Assembly (NCBI GenBank): GCA_002964805.2
Contig: PUDQ02000080.1
Location: forward strand, 186,001 to 250,000
DNA from: Trametes villosa
Lineage: Eukaryota; Basidiomycota; Agaricomycetes; Polyporales; Polyporaceae
Reading direction: 5' to 3'
Length of the DNA stretch: 64,000 bases
Both the position numbers and the translations under genes were made by a program. This document shows positions 46,302-58,200 of this stretch, one piece after another. The first letter of the stretch is position 1. Every line of letters starts with the position of its first letter. The notes under the pieces are model-generated. The model saw only the letters and a list, made by a program, of their open reading frames with translations, was not told the DNA's origin and did not search any database.

Positions 46302-48433
46302 TTACCAGCCGAAGGCCCTGTGGTGGACAAACGTCAGCATTACAGCAGACCACAACAAACAAACAAACATAACACGCACTCTTCGTGCAGCTCGATGCCG
46401 CCGATGGCCTTGCGCCGCTGGGCAGGGAACTCCGCGACCGCCTTGCGGACCTCGTCGCCGAGGCTCGCGGGGCCGCAGACGCCGACGATGACGCCGGTAA
46501 GCGCGCCGCCTCCACGGCGATGCTCCTTGCCACCAGAGAACAGAGCAGCAGAGCGGTCGACGACGCCGGAGAGGATGCCAGGGAGCTTGGGACGCATGGG
46601 CGACAGCGTGAGACCAGGCGGGAGGCGGTACGCCTTCACGGCCTCGGGCGACTTCGGCGCGCGCGTGTAAAAGACGGAGATCCGAAGGGTGGCGTACGAG
46701 TTCTTCGCCTGCGCGAGCAGCGTCGTGAAGAGCGGGATCAGTGGCTGGAGCGCAGCGGGGTCCTGGACGCTCCAGACGAGCTCGATCGCGCGCACACGCG
46801 ACTTGTACTCCAGGTCCTTCTTCATCAGGTCCTGGACCGCCGCGAGCGCGAAGGTGACACCGCTACCGCCCGCAACGAACATTGCGCCCGAGAAGCTGCC
46901 AAAGATGGCGTGGCCAGGGCCGCCGTACGGGCCCTCGACGATGACCTGGACGTTGCTGCCGATGCCGTTCGCCTCGCCGTAGTCCGCGCGCTGAGCGAGC
47001 TCGAACAGACGGTTGGTCCAGTCGCCCGCCTTCTTGACCATGAGGACGAGGCCTTCGCCGCTGGCCGAGCGGGAGACGCTGGCGATCGTGAACGGATGCG
47101 CTTCCGCCCACCCACGGAAGCCCATTCCGAGGGAAAGGACACGGAGGCGGACGTGTTGACCGGCGCGCCAGCCGGCGTTGATGGCGGGGATCTCGACACG
47201 GGTCATGCCAAGGTCGGGCAGAGGGCGGAGACGGGCGATGGCGACACGGGACTTGATCGACCGCATGAGACGGTCGAGGCCATAGAACCCGACGGCGAAC
47301 AGGACGTAGGGCACCGCGAAGGGGACGTGGAAGCAGACCGCGACGAGGAAGATAATGACAGAGATGACGTGAGAGGGGATAAATATGGAGTTGTAGAACT
47401 TCTCCCTGAACATGTTGGTCGAGAGAAGCAGCAACAGGTCCGTTGCGATGAGAGCAACAAGGGCCCATTGCATATCGGGTTGAGCGATGTACTTCTTGAA
47501 GTTGCCGGAGGCGCTCCAGGAATAGACTACACGCTCGGAGGATCAGTTACCGGATGGCTACGGTTGAGACAGGGACTCACAGTAGCCGATGGCATGAACG
47601 TTCGCAGCGAGAACGAGCATCCTGCCCGCGAAGCGGTGGAGGTAGTTCAACTGAGGGGAACATGCGTTAAAATCTGGTCACAAGAGGAGCCGAGGTCCGC
47701 TTACCCTCTCGTAGCCAAAGCCAATGAGCATCCCGACGACGTTGTTCTTGGTACCAAGAGCAACAACCATGGGGATCTGGCTGACGGCGACGAATCCGGC
47801 ACGGATGGGTTGCGTGAACGGGTTCGACTTGTAAAGACCGGCGTAGAGCATCACGGAGAAGTACGTGAGTTCCACCAGGCCCTTCCCGATGGTCAAGCCT
47901 GGGCGGATGGTCGTGCGCAGGATTGCGGCGAGCGTGGGGAGCATGGTTGACCATCCCGGCATGTGCGTCGGGACGTTCTGTCGCCTGCGCTCGCGACCAC
48001 TGGCAGTGGAAGCCTTGCGTACCAGATCTGCGTGCGACGCATACGTGTGCGAAGCATCCGTGGAGGTCGCCCATTTCTCTGTCTCCTCGAGCTCATACGA
48101 GAGCTTATCTTCCTGGGGAACCGGGAGATTCTTGCCGGGGAAGTGTGCGGCGGGGAAGGGGGAGAGAACGGCGTCGCGCTTGGAGGGCCGGCGCATGATC
48201 GCGGAGATGCCAGTGACGGTTACCGAGTGCAGGAAGTGGCCGTTGGTCCACTCACGCTTGTGCGTGAAACGAACCGCGGCGCGCGGCAGGAGCATAAGGA
48301 CGAAGACCGCAACAGCGCATAGCAGGAACAGGTCGACGTTGAAGACGAGTTCGGTGTTGTTGACTACGGGGCCGGCTGCGTGCACCGCGACAGGCGCAGA
48401 AGTCGAACCGTTGGTCGCAGCAAGGACGGACAT
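46302..48433 (-). CDS. Ferric reductase-like transmembrane NADPH flavocytochrome, copy 2
   Basis: Same family and layout as the gene at 35342-37469: N-terminal membrane helix, six-helix ferric-reductase core with His pairs (LNYLHRFAGR/NVHAIGY and SHVISVIIFLVAVCFH), FAD motif HPFTIASVS, NADPH motifs GPYGGPG, GGSGVTFALA and CGPASL, and C-terminal EAFGW. Only a handful of residues differ: KNLPVPQ versus NNLAVPQ, TIGKG versus TTGKG, GFGYER versus GPGYER, PYVLF versus PYILF, MRSIKS versus MRLIKS, KEHRR versus KERRR. None touches a heme ligand or cofactor motif, so both copies should be functional. TAA at 46302-46304. Most DNA differences are silent. Confidence 0.92.
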
Positions 48434-48567
48434 GTCGAAGGAGTGTCGGGGGTAAAGAATGACGATAGGAGGTCGTGGAGAGGGGAAGAGTGACGATATA
48501 CCGCCCAGACCAGGTAGAGCCCGTAGTCGGATGAAAGGACTGAGGCGTCGCGTCCTGGACGTCGTGG

Positions 48568-48574
48568 TATAAAA
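48568..48574 (+). promoter_or_regulatory. Outward-facing TATA-like element, copy 2
   Basis: TATAAAA on the plus strand, 135 bp upstream of the second reductase start, conserved with 37602-37608. Confidence 0.3.
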
Positions 48575-48659
48575 GAAACACGCACGGTCCACGCTCTTTT
48601 CCGTTCGCCGTCTTTGCTGCGCCTTCGCTTGATGGAGCCAAACGCCCAACATTCCACAT

Positions 48660-50986
48660 CTTATCTAATCTGCCAGGCTTTGTGCTTGAGGTCTAAGCCT
48701 ATGTGTTGTGTCCACTTCAAAAGCCACGATGACGGCGGCATGGTGTACCCCTTATATGCTGGTATATACCTGATAAAACGGGGAGGTGAGTCATAAAAAT
48801 CCTTTCAGGCAGACGAAAAAGTGTGCATACCGCGTTTGGCGGCATGGTGCCAGATAAGACCGCATACACCGACGTGAGAGCACCGTGACCGGTTGTGGAG
48901 AACCCGGGGCCGCAGTACTCAGTACTTGCCGCGCATCGAGCAGGCGATGCGAAAAGCTTGGGTGCACAGCGACCTTCGGACGTTTCGAATAAACCTCGGT
49001 CTCCTGAGGTTTGTGATACGGTGGTATTACCGCGTCCTCGCGGTTGGACCATCTTTGCTCCTTTTCAAGGCATGCGAAGGCTGCCACGGGCGTAGTGCGT
49101 GCCAGGGGCGATCTGGGGCAGACATGGTCGAGGAAGAGAAGAGAGGATTTAAGGTTATAACGGAGGATGAGCAGCTATGAGCAGCTGGCTGTGTTACTAG
49201 GTTCGGACGTTCCGAATATGTGGGCTCGCGTGGCAATGATATAGTCGCCGTCGATCACCGCGTAAGTATGTACCTTCAAGCTACTTAGTGCTTAGTACCG
49301 CCGGCCACTGACTGCAGCCCGAGTGTGCAAAACTCAGTGATTACCGGCAGTCCATATAAGCATGTCTACTATACGTGTGCAATGCGCATATATTCTTGAA
49401 CAAAAGTAAGCCATCCGCCTTATTGGGCCGCCCGACTAGTACCAGTACTGATGAAGGTGGCAATGATGGCAGCTTCTCGCCCCCCCACTTATATCGAATC
49501 CCTGCTACGCGGTGCCAGAAAAGCAATCACAGTGATCCTCGAAACCAGGGTCAAAACGACAAACAAATATATATGAGCAATATCATACACGGCCATGATC
49601 GTTCCGAAGACAAACGCAGGCAGCTCAGACCATTGCCTTTCGCCGGCCGACTAGTACATGCTCAGGTCTGGATACTATTCGTCCCGTGTGGTTCAGATAC
49701 ATTCAGTCTTACGATCCATCTGACAGTGGCCGCCACAAAATGTGTGCGAAACTACAGTGATCAATGTCGGCTTGATGAACTCGTAGCTGTGCTCCCAACA
49801 ACGCCCGACGTTTTCCGTATCTCCAACGCCCGCCGCACCCAACAGTAAATGCATGCGCTACACCCAACAGCTTCCAACAGGTCCAGCTTCGATACTGCCG
49901 CAAACGAGGCGCGGTCGTGGCGCGACACAGGGGGGCACATGCATTGCACGCCGATACCGTGCCCCTACGCAGCAGTCATCAACTTACACGCGTGTCGGCG
50001 GCACTGCCTTCGCTGCGGTCCCGGAAGAATGAAGCTGCGAGCACATCTACGCACACCCTCAAAGCTGTATGGTGTGAGTAGTAGAACGATTCCATGGCTG
50101 GAGATCCTGACTTCAGAGGTAAACAAGGGACGCCCTTCCTTCCCCGCAGCACCACGGATCACGCGAAATTCATTATGGCGCGCTGCCGCTTCTCGAGCCA
50201 AAAATGTATGAACGCATGCGTACGTGCCTGGCGACTACTGGACCCACCAATCGCGCTGCTTGTTCAACGGGCTACGGGCGTCCGCCGGGTGAGTTTAGAT
50301 GTCTGAGCACTATTTCGAGCTCGCGCGCCAGGGGGTTGAACTTACTGAAACATAGAAGGGCATCCTATTCCCTCGCGAACGCCCCGTTCCGACGCCTTGC
50401 GGGTTTACTCCATCACAACAGCAATAGCCTACCGCCCGCACGCCGCCCGCACAAAGCGCGTCGTCGACATGGCCCCCTGCTGGGGTCGCCATGGCCGACC
50501 AATGCGGGCCCGCAGCGGAGGCGTCGAGTGCATGCACGGCCCGCCTCCGCTTCCGTCTTCCAAGCCCAGCTCAGGCTCGGCCGGGGCGACGGTGCGGGAT
50601 CACGCTGAATATCATGGGCAGCCTGGCGGTAACCAGCCCATCAAATCAGCGCGTCATCGCCAGATCCCAAGCTGCCACAGACCGCAGAAGTCCGCAGCAG
50701 CGCTGCACAAGCGCGGCTCATCATCTCGCGCTCGCGCTCCCGGGGGCGCGCGCGTCCATGCCGTCCTTTAAAAAGATCGAGGGCGCGAACCGCCCAACCC
50801 CGGAACCCTGTTCGTCTTCAGTCAACACTTCCACCTCGCCCCCATCCTCGTCCTCGTCCCCCCCTCAAGCTGCCCAGCGGCACGCGCCCCACGCTCACCT
50901 AGCCCCACTCACCCTCGTTCACCCGCCCGCTCTTTGCAGCCCCCACCCCTAGTAATTCCCGCTGGTCAGGAAAAACTAACGCCACG
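48660..50986. other. Intergenic, no supported gene
   Basis: 48660-49160 is sequence absent from the matching place in duplication copy 1. Homology to copy 1 returns around 49160-49214 (shared CTAGGTTCGGACGTTCCG at 49197-49214). A 157-codon plus-strand frame at 49375-49848 lacks domains. From 50300 the DNA becomes GC-rich, with C-rich tracts before the glucanase start, as expected for its promoter and 5' UTR. Confidence 0.4.
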
Positions 50987-52069
50987 ATGAAGTCTGCCAT
51001 CTCCCTCCTCTCTATCGCGCTCCTCCTCGCGTCCTCCGCGCAAGGAGCGCAGCACATGCAGAAGAAGCACGCCCGCCGCCAGGGCGCGTCCCCCACCTTC
51101 GCGCCCGCGCCCACCACGTAAGTCGCATGCAGGCGTCCGTCCCTCCGATCGCAGGGGAGGCGGTTTACGTCTGGCGCGTTTCGCTGACGCCGCATGATTC
51201 GCCACAGGACTGCCGCCGTGCCTCAGGCGACCTCCAAGGCGCCCTCGACCTCGCTCAAGCGTGGCCTGTCCTTCAACGACGCCTCGCTGACGAAGGACTT
51301 CACCAGCAAGTGAGTTGCCTCGCGCCCCGATCGCGCGGTCCGGAAACTGATCCTTGCGCGGCAGGCAAGTCTCGTTCGCGTACAACTGGGACTCGGCCCA
51401 CCAGGGCGATCTCCCCGCGGGCGTCAACTACTTCCCGATGCTGTTCAGCGCCGCTGCAGACCACAGCACTCAGTGGGAGGCCAACGCGAAGGCAGCGATC
51501 GCCAAGGGTAGCACGCACCTGCTCTTGTGAGTCCCCTTCCCCCTCCTCCCGCACCCGCAATCCGCGTGGGTCTAAGCGCACCGCCACGCAGCATCAACGA
51601 GCCCGACCTGTCCTCGCAGGGCAACACGAGCCCGCAGGACGCGGCGACGCAATGGATGAAGTTCATGCAGCCCTTCTCAGGCCAAGCCACGCTCGTCTCG
51701 CCCGCGATCACGAACGGCGCGCCGCCGATGGGCACGGGCTGGATGGACGACTTCCTCGCGGCGTGCGACAAGCTCGGGTGCAAGGTCGACGCGATCGCGG
51801 CGCACATCTACGACTCCGCGACGAACGTCGCGTACTACCAGAAGTACATCACCGACCTCGGCACGCGCTACAAGCGCCCCGTGCTCATCACCGAGTTCGG
51901 CGCGTCGGGCTCCGTCGAGCAGCAGCAGCAGTTCCTGCAGACGATGGTGCCCTTCCTGGATGGCCTCGACTCCGTCTCGCACTACGCGTGGTTCATGACC
52001 GCGGTCGGCAACCTCGTGAACGCGGACGCGAGTTTGACCCCCCTCGCAAAGACTTACGTCTCTGCGTAA
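50987..52069 (+). CDS. Secreted GH128-type beta-1,3-glucanase (glycosyl hydrolase catalytic core)
   Basis: Extracellular endo-beta-1,3-glucanase of family GH128 (Lentinula GLU1 / S. pombe Asl1 type), acting on fungal cell-wall glucan. The signal peptide is MKSAISLLSIALLLASSAQG, followed by a Pro/Ala/Thr-rich linker and the catalytic core KRGLSFND, VSFAYNWDSAHQGDLPAGVN, YFPMLFS and KGSTHLLL. After an intron come the acid/base motif INEPDLSSQGN, VSPAITNGAPPMGTGWMDDF, DAIAAHIYDS, the nucleophile motif LITEFGASGS, and YAWFMTAVGNLVNADASLTP. Both catalytic Glu are present. It stops after KTYVSA with TAA at 52067-52069. Four introns; about 290 residues, normal for secreted GH128 without extra modules. 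The start is the first ATG and opens the signal peptide. Likely role: wall remodelling during growth or fruiting (inference). Confidence 0.9.
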
Positions 52070-52505
52070 GGTTGCCCTCTTTGTTTGATGGCTTGTTCAT
52101 AATACCCGTGCACTCTTGTAAATGGCCGGCATCCGGGTCATGCCGCTTCTCTCTCCCCATACTGCTGCATCTCATAGGATAGAATTAGGGCACACAGGTT
52201 TCCTTGACGGAGCCTGTTGATAGACTGCTCACCTTAGTGTACCGATCACGTAGCCACACCGGCACCGCACTCCCTGGCGTAATGATAGTTTTTCTTGATC
52301 AAGAACGTTCGCGTCGCAGGGAGTGACACACGGTTGGTTGTAAACCCTGAGGGTGGGCCTACACATACAGAATCGAGGCGTCTCACGGCTATCAAAGCTG
52401 AGCTGTTAGCATCCGAGAGTATGAAAGACAACAAGCAGACAACGTCAACAATGGTATCATTACACGCTATAGCCACACCTTCCGCGGTTCATGTCCACCT
52501 CCCAG
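52070..52505. other. Convergent 3' region, no gene seen
   Basis: Between the GH128 stop (52069) and the light-chain stop (52506, minus). Presumably two 3' UTRs. Confidence 0.5.
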
Positions 52506-53418
52506 CTACTGGCTGAGGATCGTGCGCACGAAGGACTCGTAGTTCACCGTTCCGTCCCTGAGAGGCACGTTCAGCACATGAGCAAATGACCGCAAGGGTA
52601 TGCAAAGCAGGGAGGCACTCACGGTCCGATCTGCGCGCCCTTGAGGAGCTCGTCTACCTCCTCGTCCGACATCTTCTCGCCCAGCTGCGTGAGCACGTAT
52701 CGCAGTTCACCGGCGCCGATGAATCCGTTGCCCTCCTTGTCGAACACTTGGAAGCCGCGGATGAACTCCTCTGATAGGGGTGATTCGGGTCATGAGCGCA
52801 TGTTAAGTGTGCGTAGCGGAGAGGATTGAGTGAACGTGTTGCGGGCACAGAAGAGTGCATGATTCGCGTTCAGAGTCGTTGGGAGTGATATTAGAGACAG
52901 TGTACGCACCTGGTGTTCCTGCGGGCTTGAAGCCGTCTGGCCGGTTGAGGATCGTGAGGAAGGTCTTGTAATCGACTGTGCATATTAATCACATCCGCAA
53001 CGAGCCATACAGCCCAGAGGCACGCCGATCCCATTCAAGGTAGCACGAGTTGAGCACGTACGCATTACAACACGCAGAACATAGACACCAGACACGCGAT
53101 GAGCACATTTCAGAGACATGAACAATGAATTTATCCGCACCTTCGCGCGGCGCGCCAGCCACGATGTCCGCAACCTCAGCCTGCGTCGGGTTCTGTCCGA
53201 GCGCGCGAAGAAGGTCGCCCAGCACCTCACGCGGTACCGCGCCCGTGCCCTTCTTGTCGAACAGCGCGAATGCCTCCTTGTACTCTGGCGGAGCCACCAC
53301 CAGTGAATATCGCTTGTGTGTCCGCGATGGCAACCGAGCGTGCGTACCTGCGTTATCGCTCTACGACGCGTTTAGCGTCAGCATAACTCTCATTTTTGCC
53401 CCTCGTGGTGCTCACCAT
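52506..53418 (-). CDS. cdc4: Myosin essential light chain, Cdc4-type EF-hand protein
   Basis: Light chain of type II/V myosins; in fission yeast Cdc4 is essential for the contractile ring and septation. Landmarks in order: [60 protein letters not shown], then [57 protein letters not shown] and SFVRTILSQ. This tracks Cdc4/Mlc1 closely, including LNRP(N/D)GF and GELRYVLT. The first EF loop lacks Ca-binding acids; the second is nearly canonical. About 145 residues. The stop is TAG at 52506-52508. The first exon holds little more than the ATG at 53416-53418, joined by a GTGAGC donor to the exon starting [12 protein letters not shown]; this start is hand-modelled and less certain than the core. 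Confidence 0.85.
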
Positions 53419-53709
53419 GATGTTCGTTACGGTCGCGGGAGGTAGATGGGATAGATGAGCGGGTGGTTGTGTAAAGGAGAGCAACAACCCCGAGCTCAAC
53501 GCGGAGAGGCGCGTAGGCGTCTATCTATGGAACCCAACTCTAGGGTCAACTAAAGCACCTCATTTTAGCATGTTCAGACTCTTCCGGTGATATGCATGGA
53601 CTGCTACATGTATCGACATCCAAGGTGTAAACAATACAGGGTAGGGTATAGGACAAGTAGAGATGTGCGGCTCTGTCCGCTATCGTAAAATGTCGTGGTA
53701 TCAAAATAA

Positions 53710-55240
53710 TCAAGCTGAGTCTTTGTCTCCTTCCTTCCGAGGTTCCTCGCGCCACAGCGTCTCCCACAGCTGGATGACGCTCCCAATCAAGAAGGCCCAC
53801 GAGCCCCAGAACGTAGACAGTACACTCTGGTAGTTGACCTGAGTGGAAGGGAATCGGTCAGAACACGAGCGAAACTCATACAACAAGTCCCAGAATACTC
53901 ACCCCCGAGGACGCGAGAGAGGCATAGCCGAGCGCGCCGCATGAAGTGAAGCCCAATGCGCCGATGAGATTCCAGAAGCCAATGTGCCTGGGTAGAGATG
54001 AGACGACATCAGCTCACGTCAAGCGCGATAAACTCAGGAAAGACGACTCACCATCCCATACTGCGCAGATTCGGCAGCCACCATTTCTTCTGAACCTCGA
54101 TCATGAGCAGGATGGACGATATGATGAAGCCCGTGCCCCCAACGACCTGCGGCGTCCAGTAGAACACGTCCGTGACAGCCGTCGGCGGCTCCTCTGGGAA
54201 CCCCGCGATGACGTTCGGTAGGCCGGTACTACTCAGCGCTACCGTGTCAGACAACCTAACGGCGAGGAGAACGCCATCGACGGAGCACTCACATAGTCGA
54301 CACCCAAAAGATCGTCGCTGCGCCCATTTGCACCGCACAGGCAAGGAACCCGAGCTCGCGCCAGGAGCCACTCCCACTGCACGCCACCGATCCGCCGCGT
54401 TAGTCTGGGGCTAGTACAAACTGGTCGACTGCGACTCACATCCAACGGAACTTGACGCGTCGTCGGCCGCCGTCGCAGTGCTCCGTGAGGCCTTTCTCAG
54501 CGTGTGCGCTGTCAGAGTCGCGGGACGCCGCGTCTTCGGGGACCGTTCGACTCGCATGTCCCAGGAGCTCGCGGACGGCCGGACCGAATAACTCGTCGTG
54601 CCCCGTGTTGAGTGCTTCGACGTACATGAGGTAGCTGCCAACCTCGAATAGAGTGCCGCCCACGAAGGCCGACCACGCCGAAGCGGGGAAGTCGTCCGAG
54701 CCGATACCGACGAGGGGCAGAAAGAGGAAGAAGCCGTTAATGATCTACCGTAGCGAGTGAGGAGGCGGTTAGGGTTAGCAATAACTCGGGGTGGGGATGT
54801 TCACTTACCCATACGGTTGAACCGAAGACGAAAACAACGGCAACCCAGAAGGAGATGTCCCAAGTGAGGTGCAGCTTGAGCCTAGTCTCGGGATGTCGAA
54901 CCCTTTGCTCCAGCAAAATGAGGTCCTTCTGGGCCGGTGGCATGCTACTGAGTTTTTCGGGGTTGGCAGTAGGACGCCGTGTTACGCGAATAGGCTGCGA
55001 AGAGTAGCGGTGTTTCCTCGACGCTCGCGAGGACCAGTGTGTTGACGGGACGCGTTGAAACTCGCCTGGAACGTTTCCGTCCATGGACTGGTGTGGTACG
55101 AATACAGCCCGAGTCGGGTGGAAGAAAGGTAGCGGGCGAACGGCCTTGGATGGGTGGTGGATAGACGTAGACATTCCTCTCTCGTTATCGCGCTTATGGG
55201 GAGGTGGGGCATTCTGCGCACTGTCATTCGGCCCCAGCAT
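53710..55240 (-). CDS. Multi-pass integral membrane protein (YrhK-like segments)
   Basis: Fungal membrane protein of unknown function. A start at 55240 gives a long polar N-terminus (MLGPNDSAQNAPPPHKRDNE), then a conserved-looking cytosolic segment (KDLILLEQRVRHPETRLKLH) leading to hydrophobic helices: TWDISFWVAVVFVFGSTVW, a second ending FLFLPLVGIG, FVGGTLFEVGSYLMYVEALN, ACAVQMGAATIFWVS, VGGTGFIISSILLMIEVQKK, NLIGALGFTSCGALGYASLA and FWGSWAFLIGSVIQLWETLW. The repeated pattern 'G(T)xxFxxGSxxxxxE' recalls YrhK-type modules, so paired sensor- or transporter-like folding units are possible. The polar loop with Glu/Asp/Ser before WREWWLLA is probably cytosolic. About seven helices; five or more short introns; stop TGA at 53710-53712. 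Confidence 0.7.
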
Positions 55241-58200
55241 GATGCGTAGACCCGAGCGAGGTAGGAAATATGCCGTACGAAAGTGTCAGCTCGTCACTAG
55301 TCGGGTGGTGTGCGGTCAGATGAGTGATAGTTTGTGCGAAGGAGTTCGACAATTGATGAGCTCACTGGGAGTCGTGCTCGAATGTTTTCCTCCGCCTGCG
55401 CCAGTGACGTCCTGGCCGTGGTCGTGGTGGCGCGGTAAGAATAGCTGGGCGGCATTTGCCGAGCGGTGTTCCTGATACGAGCGCTTCCCACTCACTCCCA
55501 TAGCGCCCAATTCTGTCCCAATTTGGAGCTGGTTCAAGTTCGACGCCAACGGTCTCCGGCACCTCCGAGCTGGCAGACTTCTCCCCGCCGGTCTCTCTGT
55601 AGGGGCTCCTCAATAGCCGAGTCATTTTATTACTCTTTCGGCATACTATGAGGGTATCCATGTGAACCAGACAACTAAATAGCGTCATTCTCAGAATATC
55701 CACGCGCTGCTGGCAGTACCCATGATTTCACCGGTCTAAGTTGCGACACTCAAGAGCTATCGAGGTAAGTACGTCGCTAACATAGCTCATTTCGTAGGCA
55801 GAGGGGTGAAACCATTTGAAAGTCAAATAGCGCATTGGCTCAGATAATGGCTCGCGTATTACGAAGGAAGAGTGGTATGACGGGACGCAGAGCAAACCTC
55901 AACAAGAGGTTGGGTGAGTCGCGGGGTCTAGCCTAGTGACGCGATTGGGGTGGTATATGTCACAGGAGACCGTTTCCCGGGCTTCAATCCAGCCCGTAGT
56001 CCGGGCTCCGATATGTCGGGAGAAGCGCTATACGAGCGACTTAGAGTTCCAAACGGGAGCAGTCTTGGGGATGGCGACAGCCTATGGCTGCATGTCCGAA
56101 GCGCTCACTTGAATGAAGAAGTGCAGCGGAGTGTTGCTGGGCGTGAAGAGCGTGCGGCCGATTGCCAGGGGCCAAGCGACACTTCGTGTTCGCAGCAAGC
56201 AGCGCATACATCCAACGACAAAGTGAGACGATACAGGTCGCGTATCGGATAGATATGCCAGGAGCGGTTTGAGTAGTATGGACGTGCCTGTAGGGGAGCT
56301 GTGGGCCGCCTGCTGTCTGCGATTCTGCCTGCGAACCCACCTGTTACTCCGTACTATCCCCACGGGCGCAGCGTCCAACCCGGAGGCCGTCGATGAGAAT
56401 TCGCTCAGCGCTCAGTGCCTGTGTGCGTCCGTTAGTAGTCCGGGCGGCCTGTCGCCGAAATGGAAGAGCGCCACTGACGGAAGCACTTACGCGACTGATC
56501 GTCCAATGCCTGCATGGGATGGTTGCCGTCGGGGGATCATTTGACGTAGACAAAGGGATCTCCTGCGGAGTACTCTTGACTGCCAGTGGTAGCCTCGCAC
56601 AGGTTGCCGATGTCCAGGGGGCGCAGCTGCGCGTACGAGGCGTCATGACGCGATGGATCGCAATGCCACGCGGCAGTATCGGAAGGTACCTACAATCAGG
56701 CTACACGTCAGCTGCATGAGAAATAACCTAAGCTCGAGCAGTTCACATGCCTGGTACGCCGCCAGCCGAGTTGCAGATGATCTTGTTATGCGATGCTTGA
56801 GTTCAAGTGAACGCTCGGATTCAGACCGTGAACGCGTAGACGGGCATATGGTTTCGATTAATGACCTGCGGCTGACGTCGGTACATCGAACACAATTCAG
56901 CGTGGCCCCGACAAAAACAGGCAACGGCGGCCGCCCTGTCAGGCAGTCCTGACGCAGAGCCCTGTGATGCGTTCGTCGATAGCCTGCGAAGCTACTGAGT
57001 CTACAAGCATGATTGAGTCGATGAATCGTGGTCTGCGAGGACATCGAAGACACACCACTTCTGACCCCACATCATCAGGAACGATAGGAGAGCAGTGCGC
57101 GCCACCTCGCCTGCTGAGTACCGTGTGAACCAGATTGGCTCGCGGTTGGTAGCCGACGTCGCTGAGCCTGCACTAGTAGCGAGGTGAGGTCGGAGACGAT
57201 CCGACATACGAAGAGTAACCACACGCGGGGGATGGGCCGACCACGCGTCGTACACGGTCCTGTACCCCCACACAGAGCCGCAATAAGCGCTGTCGTGGGC
57301 ATGCGATTCCGATGCATCGGGAGGATATTTTGGTAGTCCGCCTGTGCAAGGGCCCAAGCGGGCAAGGGAGTGCCAGGGCGAGCAAGATTGCAGCCACTCC
57401 GGTCAGGTTGGCCGCAGGGCATGACTCGCAGGCGTCCTCGCGGGAAGTAGGACCGATATGTTCGTCGTCCGTCTTCTGATATCATCACGGCACCAGTAGC
57501 CCTCCGTCGTGGCAGACCGGAGAGGGGGTATCGTTGCCGCGCGATGCCGTCGCCGCCTCTCACGTCGCTGGCGAAGAGCATGAGCTTCCAGTCCGCTACC
57601 TGACACAGGACGTACCACGCGTAGAGAATCATCTCCGCGAGCCACACGTCGCCTCCGGGGATCTCGCTGCTGTGTCTTCGTCCGCCTTGAGCGTCGGCGA
57701 GGCGAGCATCTGTGCCTTACACCGTGCTTCTGGGAGAATCAGAGCTGACAGAAGTCGCCATGACAGCGTTCATGATGTCGGGCCAAAGGATGTTGACAGT
57801 CGAACCTACCATAACACGCAGAAATTGCGATTGCGCAGTGGCAATCCTGCAAAACCACAGCGATGTGACTCTCGAATCCATATGGGTCAATCTCGTCTCA
57901 TTTGACCCGCTGGCGCCACGGCGGCATCGGCGGTGAAAGGCTGCACCGAGCGTTGGGCAGCTATTGTCGTCCCGGGGAACGTGGCCTGAGGAGCGAGCGG
58001 AGATGGGTCTGAGTCAGTCTCCAAGGGCTTCTGTGCAGCGCATTAAACCAAGGAAGGAGAGGCGCACATCACATGAAGAAGCACAACACGCCCGGCGGCG
58101 GCCACCTGCTCATCTCTGCGATAGAACGGCCGACTCCCACTGGGCATGGGCCACCGAGATCGTGCGACGGCGCTGCCGTAACTCCCGGGGCTGAACCACG

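Larger units (their letters stand above)
45895..48659. repeat. Segmental duplication, copy 2
   Basis: Direct repeat of 34932-37697. Substitutions are frequent in the 36.1-37.2 kb equivalent (roughly one per 15-25 bases in places) but absent across 46533-47062. Just upstream, copy 2 carries about 0.5 kb with no counterpart in copy 1 before homology resumes briefly near 49160. Confidence 0.85.

Noticed and set aside
49375..49848. 157-codon plus-strand frame
   Set aside because: No domain, signal peptide or splice support, and a mixed composition unlike the confident exons.
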